DNA of 50,334 bases, taken from Parapedobacter soli. Its GTDB lineage: Bacteria > Bacteroidota > Bacteroidia > Sphingobacteriales > Sphingobacteriaceae. The notes under the pieces were generated by a model, which saw only the letters and a list, made by a program, of their open reading frames with translations, was not told the origin of the DNA and ran no database searches. How positions within the stretch are numbered: position 1 is the first letter of the stretch; each line of letters opens with the position of its first letter. Shown one piece after another: positions 7,436-17,281 of this stretch. Location of the stretch: the NCBI RefSeq assembly GCF_025460835.1, contig NZ_JAMXAY010000038.1, positions 1-50,334 of the forward strand, written 5' to 3'. Position numbers and translations under genes: made by a program.

Positions 7436-9685
7436 ATGAATAGACAAAAGAAGAAGGATAAAAGCGAGCTAACGAAAGAAGAAACCAGCCGATATACCCG
7501 TATGTTCTGGAAGACACTTATCGGGGTTATTTTATTAGGCTTTCTATTTATTTTCTGCGTCGGTATCGGGCTGTTCGGCCAATTGCCGACATTCCGCGAT
7601 TTAGAGAATCCCAAAAGCAACCTTGCGTCTGAGGTCATTTCCGACGATGGTAAGGTGCTAGGTACTTATTATGTGCAGAACCGTTCGAAAGTGACCTACG
7701 AGCAACTGTCGCCCAATTTGGTGCAAGCACTCATCTCCACGGAGGATAAGCGGTTTTACCGCCACTCGGGTATCGACTACCGCCGTACATTCACTATTAT
7801 TTTTTATAACCTGGTCGGTAAGCGCCAAGGGGCGAGTACGATTACCCAGCAGCTGGCGCTCAACCTGTTCTCGGAAGGCCGTGCACGGAGTACGGGCAAA
7901 CGTATCATCCAGAAATTCCAGGAGTGGATAACTGCCGTGCGCCTAGAACGGAATTATACCAAGGAGGAAATCATCACCATGTATTTCAATACCGTCGATT
8001 TCGGTGCATACAATACTTTCGGTATCAAATCGGCTGCGCGGACGTATTTCAATACCACACCGGATAAGCTAGACATTCCACAGGCAGCCATATTGGTAGG
8101 GATGCTTAAAGGTCCAGGTATGTACTCGCCCGTGCGTTACCCACAGCGGTCAATCCGGCGGCGGAATGCGGTGATTGAAAATATGCGAAAGTCAGGCTTC
8201 ATCACTCGCGAAGAGTCGTTGGAACTGCAGAAAAAACCGTTGGTGCTCGATATGAGGATATCGGAGTATGGCGACGGCTTGGCGCCCTATTTTAGGGCAG
8301 TACTGAAGCGGGAAATCCAGCGCGAATTCAACGAACTGTCAATCACTAAGGCCGATGGAACACCATGGGACCTGGACCGGGATGGCCTGAAGATATACAC
8401 CACAATCAATTCAAAGATGCAGCTGTATGCTGAAGAGGCCCAGCGTGAGTGGATGAAGACAGTGCAAGCCTCGTTTGATAGGCAATGGAAGAACCGCGAT
8501 CCATTCAGGGGCGATAAGGCAAAGCTGCTTGAGACAGGCATGAAACGCTCAGATAGGTACCGGGTGCTGAAACAGGCGGGGCTCTCGGAAGCCGAAATAA
8601 AAAAGGATTTCGACACGCCGGTGCCCATGACGTTGTTTACATGGGATGGAGATAAAGATACGGTGATGACGCCGATGGACTCCATCCGTTATAATAAGCT
8701 GATACTGCGGAACTCCTTCATGTCCATGGAGCCGCACACCGGTTACGTGCGTGCTTGGGTGGGCGGTATCAATTTTGAGCATTATAAGTATGACCAGGTG
8801 AAAATGGGTACGAGGCAGGTTGGATCTACCGCTAAGCCATTTACCTATGCTGTAGCAATCGATAACGGCTACTCACCGTGCTTCAAAGTGCCTAATGAGC
8901 CGCTTACGATAGGTAGCGGCGCTTATGCGTGGACACCACGAGGTGAAAACAAGGCCGGCAGCCCCATTACCTTGCGTACGGCACTGGCCAATTCCCAGAA
9001 CTTCGCAACGGCTTATATGATCAATGAGGTGGGGGCGAGGCCGGTAGCGGCACTTACCCAACGGATGGGTATTACTTCCGATGTGCCTGAATATCCATCT
9101 ATTGCATTGGGTGCTTACGAGGCTTCGGTGTATGATATGGTAGGGGCTTACTCGGCATTTGTAAACCATGGCGTGTGGGTGGAGCCTACGTATATTCTTC
9201 GGATTGAGGATAAAAATGGCATGCCCATCTATGAAAAGGCGCCCCGCGTTACCAAGGTGCTGAATAGCGAAAGCGCCTACATTATGGTGGATATGCTTAA
9301 AAGTGTGGTGGCAAATGGTTCGGGTGGGCGTATACGCTGGCGTTACAACCTCACGAACCCAATCGGGGGTAAAACCGGTACGACGAATGACAACGCCGAT
9401 GCTTGGTTCATCGGTATCACACCCGAACTGGTGAGTGGGGTGTGGACGGGTGCGGAAGACCGGGGTATCAGCTTCGCGTCTATGGCAGAAGGCCAAGGCG
9501 CACAAGCCGCATTACCCGTATTTGCACTGTATATGCAAAAAGTGTATGCCGATACCACATTGAATTATACGAAAGGGGATTTCCCATTGCCCGAAGGTGG
9601 CCTTACCCGTGAACTGGATTGCAGCAAATATCAGGAATTTGACCCGGTGGAAGAGCCGAGGCTGGATGACAGGCTTGGATTCTGA
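7436..9685 (+). CDS. Class A penicillin-binding protein 1A
   Basis: The 749-residue bifunctional peptidoglycan synthase has a cytoplasmic Lys/Glu-rich N-terminus and one transmembrane helix at about residues 26-48. The GT51 glycosyltransferase domain follows (catalytic Glu in ISTEDKRFYRHSG, about residue 101; then GASTITQQLALNL). The transpeptidase domain has all three motifs: STAK with the nucleophile Ser464, SQN near 520 and KTGTT near 646. It polymerises lipid II and cross-links it on the periplasmic side. It begins 29 bp after the porW-like gene, and uvrC follows, so the three are probably one transcript. Nothing appears missing or truncated. Confidence 0.95.
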   Translation: MNRQKKKDKSELTKEETSRYTRMFWKTLIGVILLGFLFIFCVGIGLFGQLPTFRDLENPKSNLASEVISDDGKVLGTYYVQNRSKVTYEQLSPNLVQALISTEDKRFYRHSGIDYRRTFTIIFYNLVGKRQGASTITQQLALNLFSEGRARSTGKRIIQKFQEWITAVRLERNYTKEEIITMYFNTVDFGAYNTFGIKSAARTYFNTTPDKLDIPQAAILVGMLKGPGMYSPVRYPQRSIRRRNAVIENMRKSGFITREESLELQKKPLVLDMRISEYGDGLAPYFRAVLKREIQREFNELSITKADGTPWDLDRDGLKIYTTINSKMQLYAEEAQREWMKTVQASFDRQWKNRDPFRGDKAKLLETGMKRSDRYRVLKQAGLSEAEIKKDFDTPVPMTLFTWDGDKDTVMTPMDSIRYNKLILRNSFMSMEPHTGYVRAWVGGINFEHYKYDQVKMGTRQVGSTAKPFTYAVAIDNGYSPCFKVPNEPLTIGSGAYAWTPRGENKAGSPITLRTALANSQNFATAYMINEVGARPVAALTQRMGITSDVPEYPSIALGAYEASVYDMVGAYSAFVNHGVWVEPTYILRIEDKNGMPIYEKAPRVTKVLNSESAYIMVDMLKSVVANGSGGRIRWRYNLTNPIGGKTGTTNDNADAWFIGITPELVSGVWTGAEDRGISFASMAEGQGAQAALPVFALYMQKVYADTTLNYTKGDFPLPEGGLTRELDCSKYQEFDPVEEPRLDDRLGF

Positions 9686-9748
9686 TTAGAAAATGTGCTT
9701 ATTTGAAGAAATGCTTGCAGCTTGGTGGCCGTAAGCAGGGTTGTTGAT

Positions 9749-11560
9749 ATGGCGAAGTTTGACTATCGTAAGGCGCTTGAACAGATACCGCACCGGCCGG
9801 GGGTATACCAATATTGGGACGCCGATGGCGAATTGATTTATATCGGCAAAGCGAAAGATCTTAAGAACCGCGTAAGTTCCTATTTCGTAAAAACCAGCCA
9901 ATTGAATGGCAAAACGCGCGTGCTGGTACGTAAAATAGACCGGATTACCTTCACCATAGTAGATACCGAGATCGATGCATGGCTACTGGAAAATAGTCTG
10001 ATCAAGAAACATCAGCCCCGCTATAATGTGATGCTGAAAGATGACAAGACCTATCCGTGGATTGTCATCAAAAACGAACCATTCCCACGTGTCTTCCCGA
10101 CCCGGAAATACGTCAAAGATGGTTCGAAATATTTCGGGCCCTATGCTTCCGTAGGGATGATGCATGCCATCATGGATACAATCCGTGAGTTATATCCACT
10201 CCGTACATGTAATTTATCGCTCACACCGGAAAACATTGCCAGTGGTAAATTCCGGGTGTGCCTGGAGTACCAAATCGGCAATTGCAAGGGGCCGTGTGAA
10301 GGTTACCAGACCGAAGAAGATTACGAGCGCAACCTAAAGGACATCCGTGATATCCTTAATGGCAAGATCGGAGTGGTTATCCGGCGGCTGAAAGAGCAGC
10401 TGGATGCAGCAGTGGCAGAATTGAACTTTGAGTACGCACACCATTTGAAAACCAAACTTGATTTGCTGGATCGTTATCAGAGTAAATCAACAGTCGTCAA
10501 CTCTTCCATTACAAATGTCGACGTGTTTAGCATTGCATTCGACCAGAAATACGCATTTGTCAATTACCTGAAGGTGATGAATGGTGTTATCATCCAGACA
10601 CAGACCGTGGAGCTGAAAAAGAGACTTGACGAAAGCGAGGCCGAATTATTGAGTCTGGCCATCCCGGAAATACGTAGCCGGTTCAACAGTACCTCCAAGG
10701 AGATCATCGTTCCGTTTGAACTGGATGTCGATACCAAGGATCTACGGTTTACGGTACCCAAACAAGGCGAACGGAAAAAGCTGTTGGAACTCTCACTCAA
10801 AAACGCACTGTACTTCAAGAAGGAGCGGCTCAACCAATACGAGAAGCTGAATCCGGAATTGAAAACCGAACGTATCCTTACCCAGATGCAGAAAGACCTG
10901 CGCATGAATGTACTCCCTCGCCATATTGAGTGCTTCGACAACTCCAACTTCCAGGGAAAGTATCCGGTCTCTGCAATCGTGGTATTCAAAGACGCCAAAC
11001 CGTCAAAAAAAGACTACCGCCATTTCAATGTGAAGACGGTCGAAGGGCCAAACGATTTTGCCACGATGGAAGAAGCCGTGCATCGTCGGTATCGTCGGTT
11101 GTTGGACGAGGGACAGACGCTGCCCCAGCTCATCATCATCGACGGTGGCAAGGGCCAGTTGTCGTCGGCATTGAAAAGCCTGAAGCTGCTTGGTATCGAT
11201 AAACAAGTTACCGTGATCGGTATCGCCAAACGGCTGGAAGAACTGTATTACCCCGGCGACCAATACCCGATGTACCTCGATAAGAAGTCGGAAACGTTGC
11301 GGGTAATCCAGCACCTTCGCGACGAAGCCCATCGATTTGGTATTACGTTCCACCGCAAACAGCGTAGCCGCCATACGTTCCGGACGGAACTGGAAAATAT
11401 CCCCGGTATCGGCAAGGTCTCCGCCGAGAAATTGCTCAAGGCGTTCAAGTCCGTAAAGAAGATACGGGAGGCGAGTACCGAGGAGCTTGCTACGGTTCTT
11501 TCCCGAAAACAAATCCAGGCCCTGAAGGCCTACTTTAGTCAGCCGGCAAATGCCAAGTGA
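9749..11560 (+). CDS. uvrC: Excinuclease ABC subunit C
   Basis: The 603-residue nucleotide-excision-repair endonuclease makes both incisions with UvrB. Domains in order: GIY-YIG nuclease (GVYQYWDADGELIYIGKAK, catalytic Glu in LLENSLIKKHQPRYN); a Cys cluster (CNLSL, CLEYQIGNCKGPC); a UVR motif that binds UvrB (about 195-230); the RNase H-like nuclease with Asp in IECFDNSNFQGKYP and IIIDGGKGQL; and a C-terminal helix-hairpin-helix (IPGIGKVSAEKLL). Translation from the upstream TTG at 9722 adds nine unconserved residues, so the ATG at 9749 is chosen. Its 3' end converges on the GH123 gene with only eight bases between stops. Confidence 0.96.
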   Translation: MAKFDYRKALEQIPHRPGVYQYWDADGELIYIGKAKDLKNRVSSYFVKTSQLNGKTRVLVRKIDRITFTIVDTEIDAWLLENSLIKKHQPRYNVMLKDDKTYPWIVIKNEPFPRVFPTRKYVKDGSKYFGPYASVGMMHAIMDTIRELYPLRTCNLSLTPENIASGKFRVCLEYQIGNCKGPCEGYQTEEDYERNLKDIRDILNGKIGVVIRRLKEQLDAAVAELNFEYAHHLKTKLDLLDRYQSKSTVVNSSITNVDVFSIAFDQKYAFVNYLKVMNGVIIQTQTVELKKRLDESEAELLSLAIPEIRSRFNSTSKEIIVPFELDVDTKDLRFTVPKQGERKKLLELSLKNALYFKKERLNQYEKLNPELKTERILTQMQKDLRMNVLPRHIECFDNSNFQGKYPVSAIVVFKDAKPSKKDYRHFNVKTVEGPNDFATMEEAVHRRYRRLLDEGQTLPQLIIIDGGKGQLSSALKSLKLLGIDKQVTVIGIAKRLEELYYPGDQYPMYLDKKSETLRVIQHLRDEAHRFGITFHRKQRSRHTFRTELENIPGIGKVSAEKLLKAFKSVKKIREASTEELATVLSRKQIQALKAYFSQPANAK

Positions 11561-11567
11561 TTGCCGG
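11543..11567. terminator. Possible bidirectional hairpin between convergent uvrC and GH123 genes
   Basis: CCGGCAA (11543-11549) and TTGCCGG (11561-11567) form a 7-bp stem with an 11-base loop that includes the uvrC stop codon. There is no T-tract on either side, so it is weak as an intrinsic terminator. Confidence 0.3.
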
Positions 11568-11568
11568 G

Positions 11569-13323
11569 CTACCTGCTTAGCGCTGCTAACACCGCCTTAC
11601 CATGGTTCACCAGTGCAGCAGTAGTCGAATCGGGTGCCGATTTGACATTGAACTTTGCCAGCTCATCATCCAGTGTTTTTAGTTTCGCAGTGTCCGATGC
11701 TACAAGTAATTTTTCGCGCAATATCCGGATCTTCTCAGCGTCTTGGATACCTTCCCGCATGCGCTCAAACCGGATTGAGCTCCGCCCATCGGGGTAGATC
11801 ACATACGTATCGCCCGCGGGCCATGTGCGGAATCGCGAGTCAACCAATGGGTTTTCCGTCCATGAGTTGTATGACCAATGCAAATAGCCGTCCAGGCCCG
11901 TTGTGCGTGTGTACCAACCCATAAAGACAGCCTCCGATGGGTCGGAAAATGTGAAGACGTTTGGGAACTCATCGGCGCAGCATACGTAATAGGTGCTAAT
12001 AAGTCCGTTTTCCTTTCTGAAAGCCAAGTCCTTTTCGTCAAAGTCGGCGTCGAACGCGATACAGATATCGTTCAGCATAGGGTATTGTTGGTAGCTTTTG
12101 TGGTTGTCGGCCAAGGCCACACCTAGCTCCGGAGCAACTTCCTCCAACAGTGTCAATGCGATTTTCATTTCTTCCGGAGAGCGCTCATCCATGGCGATGT
12201 TGGTGAACGAAAGCCAGCCTTGAGCATTCAGGTGATCGCGGAATGAGGTAAGAAAAGGTGTCCATAGCTCCGTGAATTCGGGGCTCCCGGGTTTTGCACT
12301 GACGTTGATGGTGTCCCCAGCTGCTTCGTCGATGTAGTGGATTTCATGGTTCCACGGAAGTAGCGAGTAGCAATTGATGAGCTTGTTTACGCCAAGATCG
12401 AACATGAAGTTTACCCAGCGGTCAAATACCGTGTAATCATATTCCCATTGGCCGTCTGCTTTCTTTGTCCAACGGATCATATCTTCATACGGATCGAAGC
12501 ACTGGTTGTTCCAGGGGTCTTTATTCAGGTTGGCGGTGATAACTTTCTGGCCGGCATCGGCCAGCATTTGCATAGGTGCCTTAATCAATTCCCAATGCTG
12601 GTCAGACCATACTTTCACGCCATGTACACGCGCTACGGCCGACGGATGCTGCCATAGGTCTAAATGGAATGCCCATTCGCTTGCCGGCGGCAGGGTTTGC
12701 GGGAGCACCTCGATGGCAAGGTCGAGCTGCTTGGTTTCCTGGCCCTCGGCGTGCAGTTTTACGGTGCCTGTATATACACCGGGAGAGGCGCTCGACGGGA
12801 TATCAAAGCTCAGCCAAACAGGAAGGGTGGTGCCGCCCGCCATGTCGAAACATGAGGTGTTATCCAGTACGTCGGCTGATAGTGATACCGGGAAATCCTC
12901 GGGCTTGCGGTGGCCGCAACCATCAGCAAAAGCATCCGTAAGGACATACCGTACGAAGCGTGCGGTGCCGATTGCACCATCCATGGTTGCGCCGTCTTCG
13001 GCGGTGAACGGGGAGAACTCGAATTCGATTTGATTTATCGGTTCGCCCGACCATAATACCAGTTGTGCCGATATGCGCTCCCCGCGCCAGCCGCTGCCCT
13101 GCCATTCGGTAGACTGGGGCAAATCGGGAATAGCGGACTTCGCGTAACGTTGGTCGATGGTCCCGAAAGCATAATTCAGGCCGTTTACGGCCGACCAGTC
13201 CACAACGGTGGTGTCGGGGTCGGCAGCTTCTGCGTAGGTTTCACATGATTTTGTTTGGCGAGACTGGTCGCAAGCTGCCATCAGGACTAAGCTGGATAGC
13301 AGTAGGATATACTTCTTGTTCAT
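11569..13323 (-). CDS. GH123-like (DUF4091) glycoside hydrolase lipoprotein
   Basis: The 584-residue product has a lipoprotein signal (VLMAAC, Cys18). An N-terminal beta-sandwich domain is followed by a DUF4091/GH123 catalytic barrel. NIAMDERSPEEM at about residue 375 carries the Asp-Glu pair that GH123 beta-N-acetylgalactosaminidases use for substrate-assisted catalysis. The C-terminal YPDGRSSIRFERMREGIQDAEKIRILR is the hallmark end of DUF4091. Likely action: release of terminal N-acetylgalactosamine or a related sugar from glycans at the cell surface. No SusC/SusD pair or other polysaccharide-utilisation gene is adjacent, so the substrate cannot be read from context. A 115-bp gap separates it from the upstream nnr gene. 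Confidence 0.85.
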   Translation of the reverse strand: MNKKYILLLSSLVLMAACDQSRQTKSCETYAEAADPDTTVVDWSAVNGLNYAFGTIDQRYAKSAIPDLPQSTEWQGSGWRGERISAQLVLWSGEPINQIEFEFSPFTAEDGATMDGAIGTARFVRYVLTDAFADGCGHRKPEDFPVSLSADVLDNTSCFDMAGGTTLPVWLSFDIPSSASPGVYTGTVKLHAEGQETKQLDLAIEVLPQTLPPASEWAFHLDLWQHPSAVARVHGVKVWSDQHWELIKAPMQMLADAGQKVITANLNKDPWNNQCFDPYEDMIRWTKKADGQWEYDYTVFDRWVNFMFDLGVNKLINCYSLLPWNHEIHYIDEAAGDTINVSAKPGSPEFTELWTPFLTSFRDHLNAQGWLSFTNIAMDERSPEEMKIALTLLEEVAPELGVALADNHKSYQQYPMLNDICIAFDADFDEKDLAFRKENGLISTYYVCCADEFPNVFTFSDPSEAVFMGWYTRTTGLDGYLHWSYNSWTENPLVDSRFRTWPAGDTYVIYPDGRSSIRFERMREGIQDAEKIRILREKLLVASDTAKLKTLDDELAKFNVKSAPDSTTAALVNHGKAVLAALSR

Positions 13324-13438
13324 CCGGTTTACTCTATTTGGTGAATGGCTATGAGCCTAATCGTTGCCAATACTACGGAATGGACAGGGATTTTGCAACG
13401 CCTTAGCGCATGCAATCGATTGTGTAATTTTGAAGCGG

Positions 13439-14926
13439 TCAATCGTGCAAGGAAGCGATGGCCCGGGGTATTTCGGCTATGACCTGTGTTGCGGGTACCA
13501 CGTCCAGGCCCCCGGCATGCAGTCGGTCTCCTGCCAGCCCATGCAGGTAGCATCCGAGGATTGCCGCCTCCCGTGGTGCATAGCCCTGTGCTAAAAGCGA
13601 TACCAGTACACCCGTAAGTACATCCCCCATGCCGCCACTGGCCATCGCCGGATTACCCGTAGGGTTTATAGCCACATTGCCGTCGGGCAGCACGATAAAG
13701 GTGTATCTGTTTTTCAGAATAATAATTATTCCAAAGGCCACGGCTTTTTCTTTGGCGGTTTGTAGGCGATCCCACCAGTTGCTGTGTGTACCGAACAACC
13801 GGTCGAACTCTTTCATGTGGGGCGTAAGGATACTTAGTTTGGGTAACTTTTGGAGTAATCGGGGGTGCTGGCTGAGGAAAGTAAGCGCATCGGCATCGAT
13901 GACAGGTGGTTTTGTTAGCCCGGTTAGTATCCGGTGCAAATCGATATCTGTTTGGCCAAGGCCAGGTCCGATAGCGACTGCATCCGTTTTTTCCAAACCA
14001 GTTGTTGGGGTGTCGTGCCGCGGCCAATACATGACTTCGGGGTAACATGCGTTCAAAGCTGTTAACCCTGCTTCAGGGATGCACGCTGAAGTGAGCCCGG
14101 CTCCGGCATATACACTCGCCCCGCATGCTAAGATTGCCGCCCCCATGGTCGGCTCGCTGCCTGCGATAACCAGAGCATGGCCATACGTGCCCTTGTGCGA
14201 AAACGGTTTTCTTCTTTTGTAAAAGTGCTGGGCGTCGGTGGCTTCCACCAGCAGGTAATTACCAGGTAAACTTTCAATGAAATCGTCGTCGAGCCCGATG
14301 TCTACCACTTGGAAGCGCTCCATCGCCCTGGCCGATTCGGGGAAGAAAAAACTGAGTTTAGGTCGGTGGAATGAAATAACATCGCCGGCGTAGACGGCAT
14401 AGTCGCTGTCGGGCATCAGCCCGTCTGCTCGGAGGCCCGTTGGGATATCCACTGCCACCGTATTTCGATGGGCTTGGTTAATGTGCTGTGCCAGGTTCAG
14501 CCAGTCGCCCCCAAGCGGTTTGTTCAGCCCCGATCCCAGCAGTGCATCGACGATGACATCCTGTTGGATGGGGGGCAACTTGGCCGCTGGCAGGAGCTCG
14601 GCGATCGGTACGGGTGTGCCGCGCAACCTGGAGAGATTGCTGGTGAAATTTTCGCTTTCCTGCATACTGAACCGTGCAATCCATACGGTAATTCCATCGT
14701 ACCCCTGCGCTTGTAGTATACGGGCAACGGCCAAGCCATCACCGCCGTTATTTCCCGTACCACAGCACACCAATATACTGGTGTTTTTATCCGGATAAAG
14801 CTGAATAAAGGTGGTTGCGAACGCCAACGATGTTTTTTCCATCAAATCGAGCGACGTAATATGCCCATACTCGATAGTGTGGCGGTCGGCGTCACGCGTC
14901 TGTGCAGCGGTCATGATTGTCTTCAT
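13439..14926 (-). CDS. nnr: Bifunctional NAD(P)H-hydrate epimerase / ADP-dependent NAD(P)H-hydrate dehydratase
   Basis: The 495-residue metabolite-repair enzyme restores NADH and NADPH from their hydrated forms. The N-terminal YjeF_N epimerase domain (about 1-215) contains GTGNNGGDGLAVAR and DALLGSGLNKPL. The C-terminal ribokinase-like dehydratase domain (about 225-495) contains VIDADALTFL, ILTPHMKEFDRLFG and NPAMASGGMGDVLTG, with the catalytic Asp in GMGDVL. Length and order match the E. coli YjeF fusion. Start is the ATG at 14926. A 7/8 match to the -7 element, TATATTTA, lies on the minus strand at 14947-14954. Confidence 0.95.
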   Translation of the reverse strand: MKTIMTAAQTRDADRHTIEYGHITSLDLMEKTSLAFATTFIQLYPDKNTSILVCCGTGNNGGDGLAVARILQAQGYDGITVWIARFSMQESENFTSNLSRLRGTPVPIAELLPAAKLPPIQQDVIVDALLGSGLNKPLGGDWLNLAQHINQAHRNTVAVDIPTGLRADGLMPDSDYAVYAGDVISFHRPKLSFFFPESARAMERFQVVDIGLDDDFIESLPGNYLLVEATDAQHFYKRRKPFSHKGTYGHALVIAGSEPTMGAAILACGASVYAGAGLTSACIPEAGLTALNACYPEVMYWPRHDTPTTGLEKTDAVAIGPGLGQTDIDLHRILTGLTKPPVIDADALTFLSQHPRLLQKLPKLSILTPHMKEFDRLFGTHSNWWDRLQTAKEKAVAFGIIIILKNRYTFIVLPDGNVAINPTGNPAMASGGMGDVLTGVLVSLLAQGYAPREAAILGCYLHGLAGDRLHAGGLDVVPATQVIAEIPRAIASLHD

Positions 14927-15015
14927 TTTTACACGCTCTTCATGGGTTAAATATATAGTTTTATAGGTGTAATGTCAAGAACAGGTGCGGCTATGGCCGA
15001 TTCAAGGAAATACAT

Positions 15016-15023
15016 TAACTTTG
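15016..15023 (+). promoter_or_regulatory. Bacteroidota -7 promoter element for the SufT-like gene
   Basis: TAACTTTG matches TAnnTTTG exactly. TATG at 14992-14995, 20 bases upstream, is a weak -33 candidate. An AGGAG ribosome-binding site follows at 15043-15047, four bases before the ATG. Confidence 0.55.
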
Positions 15024-15051
15024 TTATTTCATCGCATAACGCAGGAGAAAT

Positions 15052-15372
15052 ATGATTGTTAATGACCCTTTACAGTTGGCTCCGGCTATTACGGAAGCAT
15101 TGGAAACTGTTTTCGATCCGGAGATACCCGTCAACATTGTTGAGCTGGGTTTGGTATATGAGCTTATCACCAAAGAAGGAGGTATAGCTAAAGTAGTGAT
15201 GACGCTCACCGCACCCGGATGCCCGGTGGCTGGTGATATCATCGATGAAGTGCAGCGGAAGGTATCGGACGTGGAGGGTGTGCACCAGGCCCTGGTGGAG
15301 CTCACATTTGACCCAGCCTGGGATAAAAGCATGATGAGCGACGTAGCCCGTTTGGAGCTCGGCTTTATGTAA
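15052..15372 (+). CDS. SufT-like MIP18/DUF59 iron-sulfur cluster assembly protein
   Basis: This 106-residue single-domain MIP18 (DUF59) protein has the family signature FDPEIPVNIVELGLVYEL, then VVMTLTAPGCPVAGDI, whose Cys in the TxPGCP motif is the conserved residue linked to Fe-S delivery. The C-terminus WDKSMMSDVARLELGFM matches SUF-associated members. It probably helps deliver or mature Fe-S clusters in the cytoplasm. The gene is monocistronic here, with its own promoter match and AGGAG site, and no other suf genes nearby. It converges on the lipoprotein gene at 15405. Confidence 0.9.
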   Translation: MIVNDPLQLAPAITEALETVFDPEIPVNIVELGLVYELITKEGGIAKVVMTLTAPGCPVAGDIIDEVQRKVSDVEGVHQALVELTFDPAWDKSMMSDVARLELGFM

Positions 15373-15404
15373 TAGCTGCCCCCAGACCGTCCCCGAATCA
15401 GCAC

Positions 15405-16013
15405 TTACTCGCCAAGTGAGTGGACGATTTGCGATCGGTACTCTATATCTTTTTCCTGAAACTCGATGGTTTTCTTGTACGTATCGAACGTGAAAAATAC
15501 TTCCCCCGGAACAGCCGAGTCCGGAGCAAAAAAGAGCTTGAAGCTGTATGTAAAAGGCTTGTTGTAGTCTACCGCACTGCGGTTGGATGAGAATACCAAC
15601 GGTTCAACCGGGGCGGCTTTCATTTGGGTTACATCGCCCACATTCCACAGCGTTGCCAATGCGGCCACGAAGCGGTCGCTTTCCGGGCCAGACCGGACAA
15701 AGCTGATGGCACCCGTCTTAAATCCCATTTCTTCATTAACGGAACCATCGTCGTTGACGCCGGCCTCAATCACCTTGTCCAATTCAATGTTGAATCCAAC
15801 GGTGTCATTTTCATATAACCCGAGGGCGCGGTACGTGATGGATGTGTCCCCATCGACCCGGTCCGATATCCGCAAGGCCACGTACTTCGGCTGTGACGGA
15901 TTGGTAACGATTTCAAACAGCGGTGCGGCGTCATTGGCATCCGGATTTTTGGACGCATTGCCACAGGAGGCGAGCAACGCCGCCCCGACCAATATGGTGA
16001 ATACCTGTTTCAT
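15405..16013 (-). CDS. Hypothetical lipoprotein coupled to the antiporter gene
   Basis: The 202-residue product begins MKQVFTILVGAALLASC, a lipoprotein signal with Cys17 lipidated. The mature part is rich in beta-strand patterning (FEIVTNPSQPKYVALRISD, FTYSFKLFFAPDSAVPGEVFFTFDTYKK) with no recognised domain. The open frame extends to 16367 but that extra part is antisense-like read-through of the antiporter gene. The ATG at 16013 overlaps the antiporter stop as ATGA and is therefore the start. Tight coupling suggests a role connected with the antiporter or envelope stress, but no function can be assigned. Confidence 0.8.
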   Translation of the reverse strand: MKQVFTILVGAALLASCGNASKNPDANDAAPLFEIVTNPSQPKYVALRISDRVDGDTSITYRALGLYENDTVGFNIELDKVIEAGVNDDGSVNEEMGFKTGAISFVRSGPESDRFVAALATLWNVGDVTQMKAAPVEPLVFSSNRSAVDYNKPFTYSFKLFFAPDSAVPGEVFFTFDTYKKTIEFQEKDIEYRSQIVHSLGE

Positions 16014-17266
16014 GATAATGTGTTTTTGTTGTCTACTTGTTTTTCCAGATCGCTTAATGTTTTCACCGGCTTCTTTTCCTGGACTCCTTTGCCGAATAGG
16101 GCGTTCCAGATATTGCGTGATTCTTTCGTGAGCAGGGGCGCAACGATCGATAATATGAGTACATATACGACCACAAACGATTGGATTACTGGCAACAGCT
16201 TGCCTGCTTTGCCAATATTGGCCATGATGATTGAAAATTCGCCCCGGGCAGCAAGGGTAAAGCCTATATCCACTGAGTTCCGTTTTTTCAACCCCGAGAA
16301 ACGGGAAGCGAAATAGCCCGATGCGACGTTGCACACCACCGTTACCAATGCCGCTATGGAAGCCCATAATACCGAGCCGCCTAATGTTGTGGGATCAATG
16401 GAGAGACCGAAGCTGAAAAAAAACATCGCACCGAAGAAATCTTTGAAAGGGAGTACGAGCTGCTCGATACGCTTGATGTATTGTGAATCGGCGAGTACCA
16501 GACCTGCCATCAGTGCTCCTATAGCTTCCGCCACATGGATGGTTTCGGAAAAACCGGCAACGATGAATAAGAGTGCAAATATGACGAGCACGAACAACTC
16601 GGAAGTCTTGTCTTGCAGAACCCGGTCGATAACAGGTACGAATTTACGGCCGAGGATGAGGAAAGCGAGGATGAAACCTAAAGCGAGCAACGAGGTGCCG
16701 GCAACTGTCCAGAACGAGGTGCTGCCTGTTAATATCAATCCGGAAAGGAATGAGATATGCATGGCAATAAACAGGTCGTCAAACATGATCATGCCCATGA
16801 TGACTTCCGTTTCGGGATTGGCAGTCCGCTTCAAGTCGGTCAATACCTTGGCTACGATCGCAGTTGATGAGCTGGTCATGATACCGCAGAGTACCATGGT
16901 TTCTTTAAAGGGTAACCCCATCAGCCAACCGATCAGTAAGCCGGAACAGAAATTGAGCGCCACATAAAACGTGCCTCCCGTGATGATGGATTTACCCGAT
17001 TTGATGAGCCTCCCTACTGAAAACTCGAGCCCGAGATAAAACAGCAGGAAAAGTACCCCCAGGCGGCCCATGAAGTCGATATATGGCTTACTTTCTGTAA
17101 AAGTAAGGTCGATAGTGCCAAAGGTGGGCGCGTGCTCGCCGAGCACCATCCCAATGAGGATGAAAAAGGGGATGACTGAAAACCTGAGCTTATTGGAAAT
17201 CAATCCAACAAGCGCTACTAAACCTACGGCAATACCGATTTCAAATATCAGGGTATGTGACGTCAT
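16010..17266 (-). CDS. CPA2-family cation:proton antiporter (KhtU-like)
   Basis: The 418-residue membrane protein has about twelve hydrophobic segments covering nearly the whole length and a short charged cytoplasmic tail (KPVKTLSDLEKQ). Segments such as GVLFLLFYLGLEFSVGRL, IMTSSSTAIVAKVLTDLKR and FDDLFIAMHISFLSG match the CPA2 (KefB/KhtU) transport core. FTLAARGEFSIIMANIGKAG is the conserved later helix. It lacks a built-in RCK nucleotide-binding domain; the KhtT-like gene 15 bp upstream supplies the regulatory subunit. It probably exports K+ (or another monovalent cation) in exchange for protons in the inner membrane. Its stop overlaps the next gene's start. Confidence 0.9.
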   Translation of the reverse strand: MTSHTLIFEIGIAVGLVALVGLISNKLRFSVIPFFILIGMVLGEHAPTFGTIDLTFTESKPYIDFMGRLGVLFLLFYLGLEFSVGRLIKSGKSIITGGTFYVALNFCSGLLIGWLMGLPFKETMVLCGIMTSSSTAIVAKVLTDLKRTANPETEVIMGMIMFDDLFIAMHISFLSGLILTGSTSFWTVAGTSLLALGFILAFLILGRKFVPVIDRVLQDKTSELFVLVIFALLFIVAGFSETIHVAEAIGALMAGLVLADSQYIKRIEQLVLPFKDFFGAMFFFSFGLSIDPTTLGGSVLWASIAALVTVVCNVASGYFASRFSGLKKRNSVDIGFTLAARGEFSIIMANIGKAGKLLPVIQSFVVVYVLILSIVAPLLTKESRNIWNALFGKGVQEKKPVKTLSDLEKQVDNKNTLS

Positions 17267-17281
17267 CCGCTTCTTTTTCTA

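Noticed and set aside
16014-16367. N-terminal extension of the lipoprotein at 15405
   Set aside because: It lies inside the antiporter gene in another frame; the ATG at 16013 gives a proper lipoprotein signal.
16329-16967. 212-codon open frame opposite the antiporter gene
   Set aside because: Antisense shadow of a well-supported membrane protein; no own motif or start signal.
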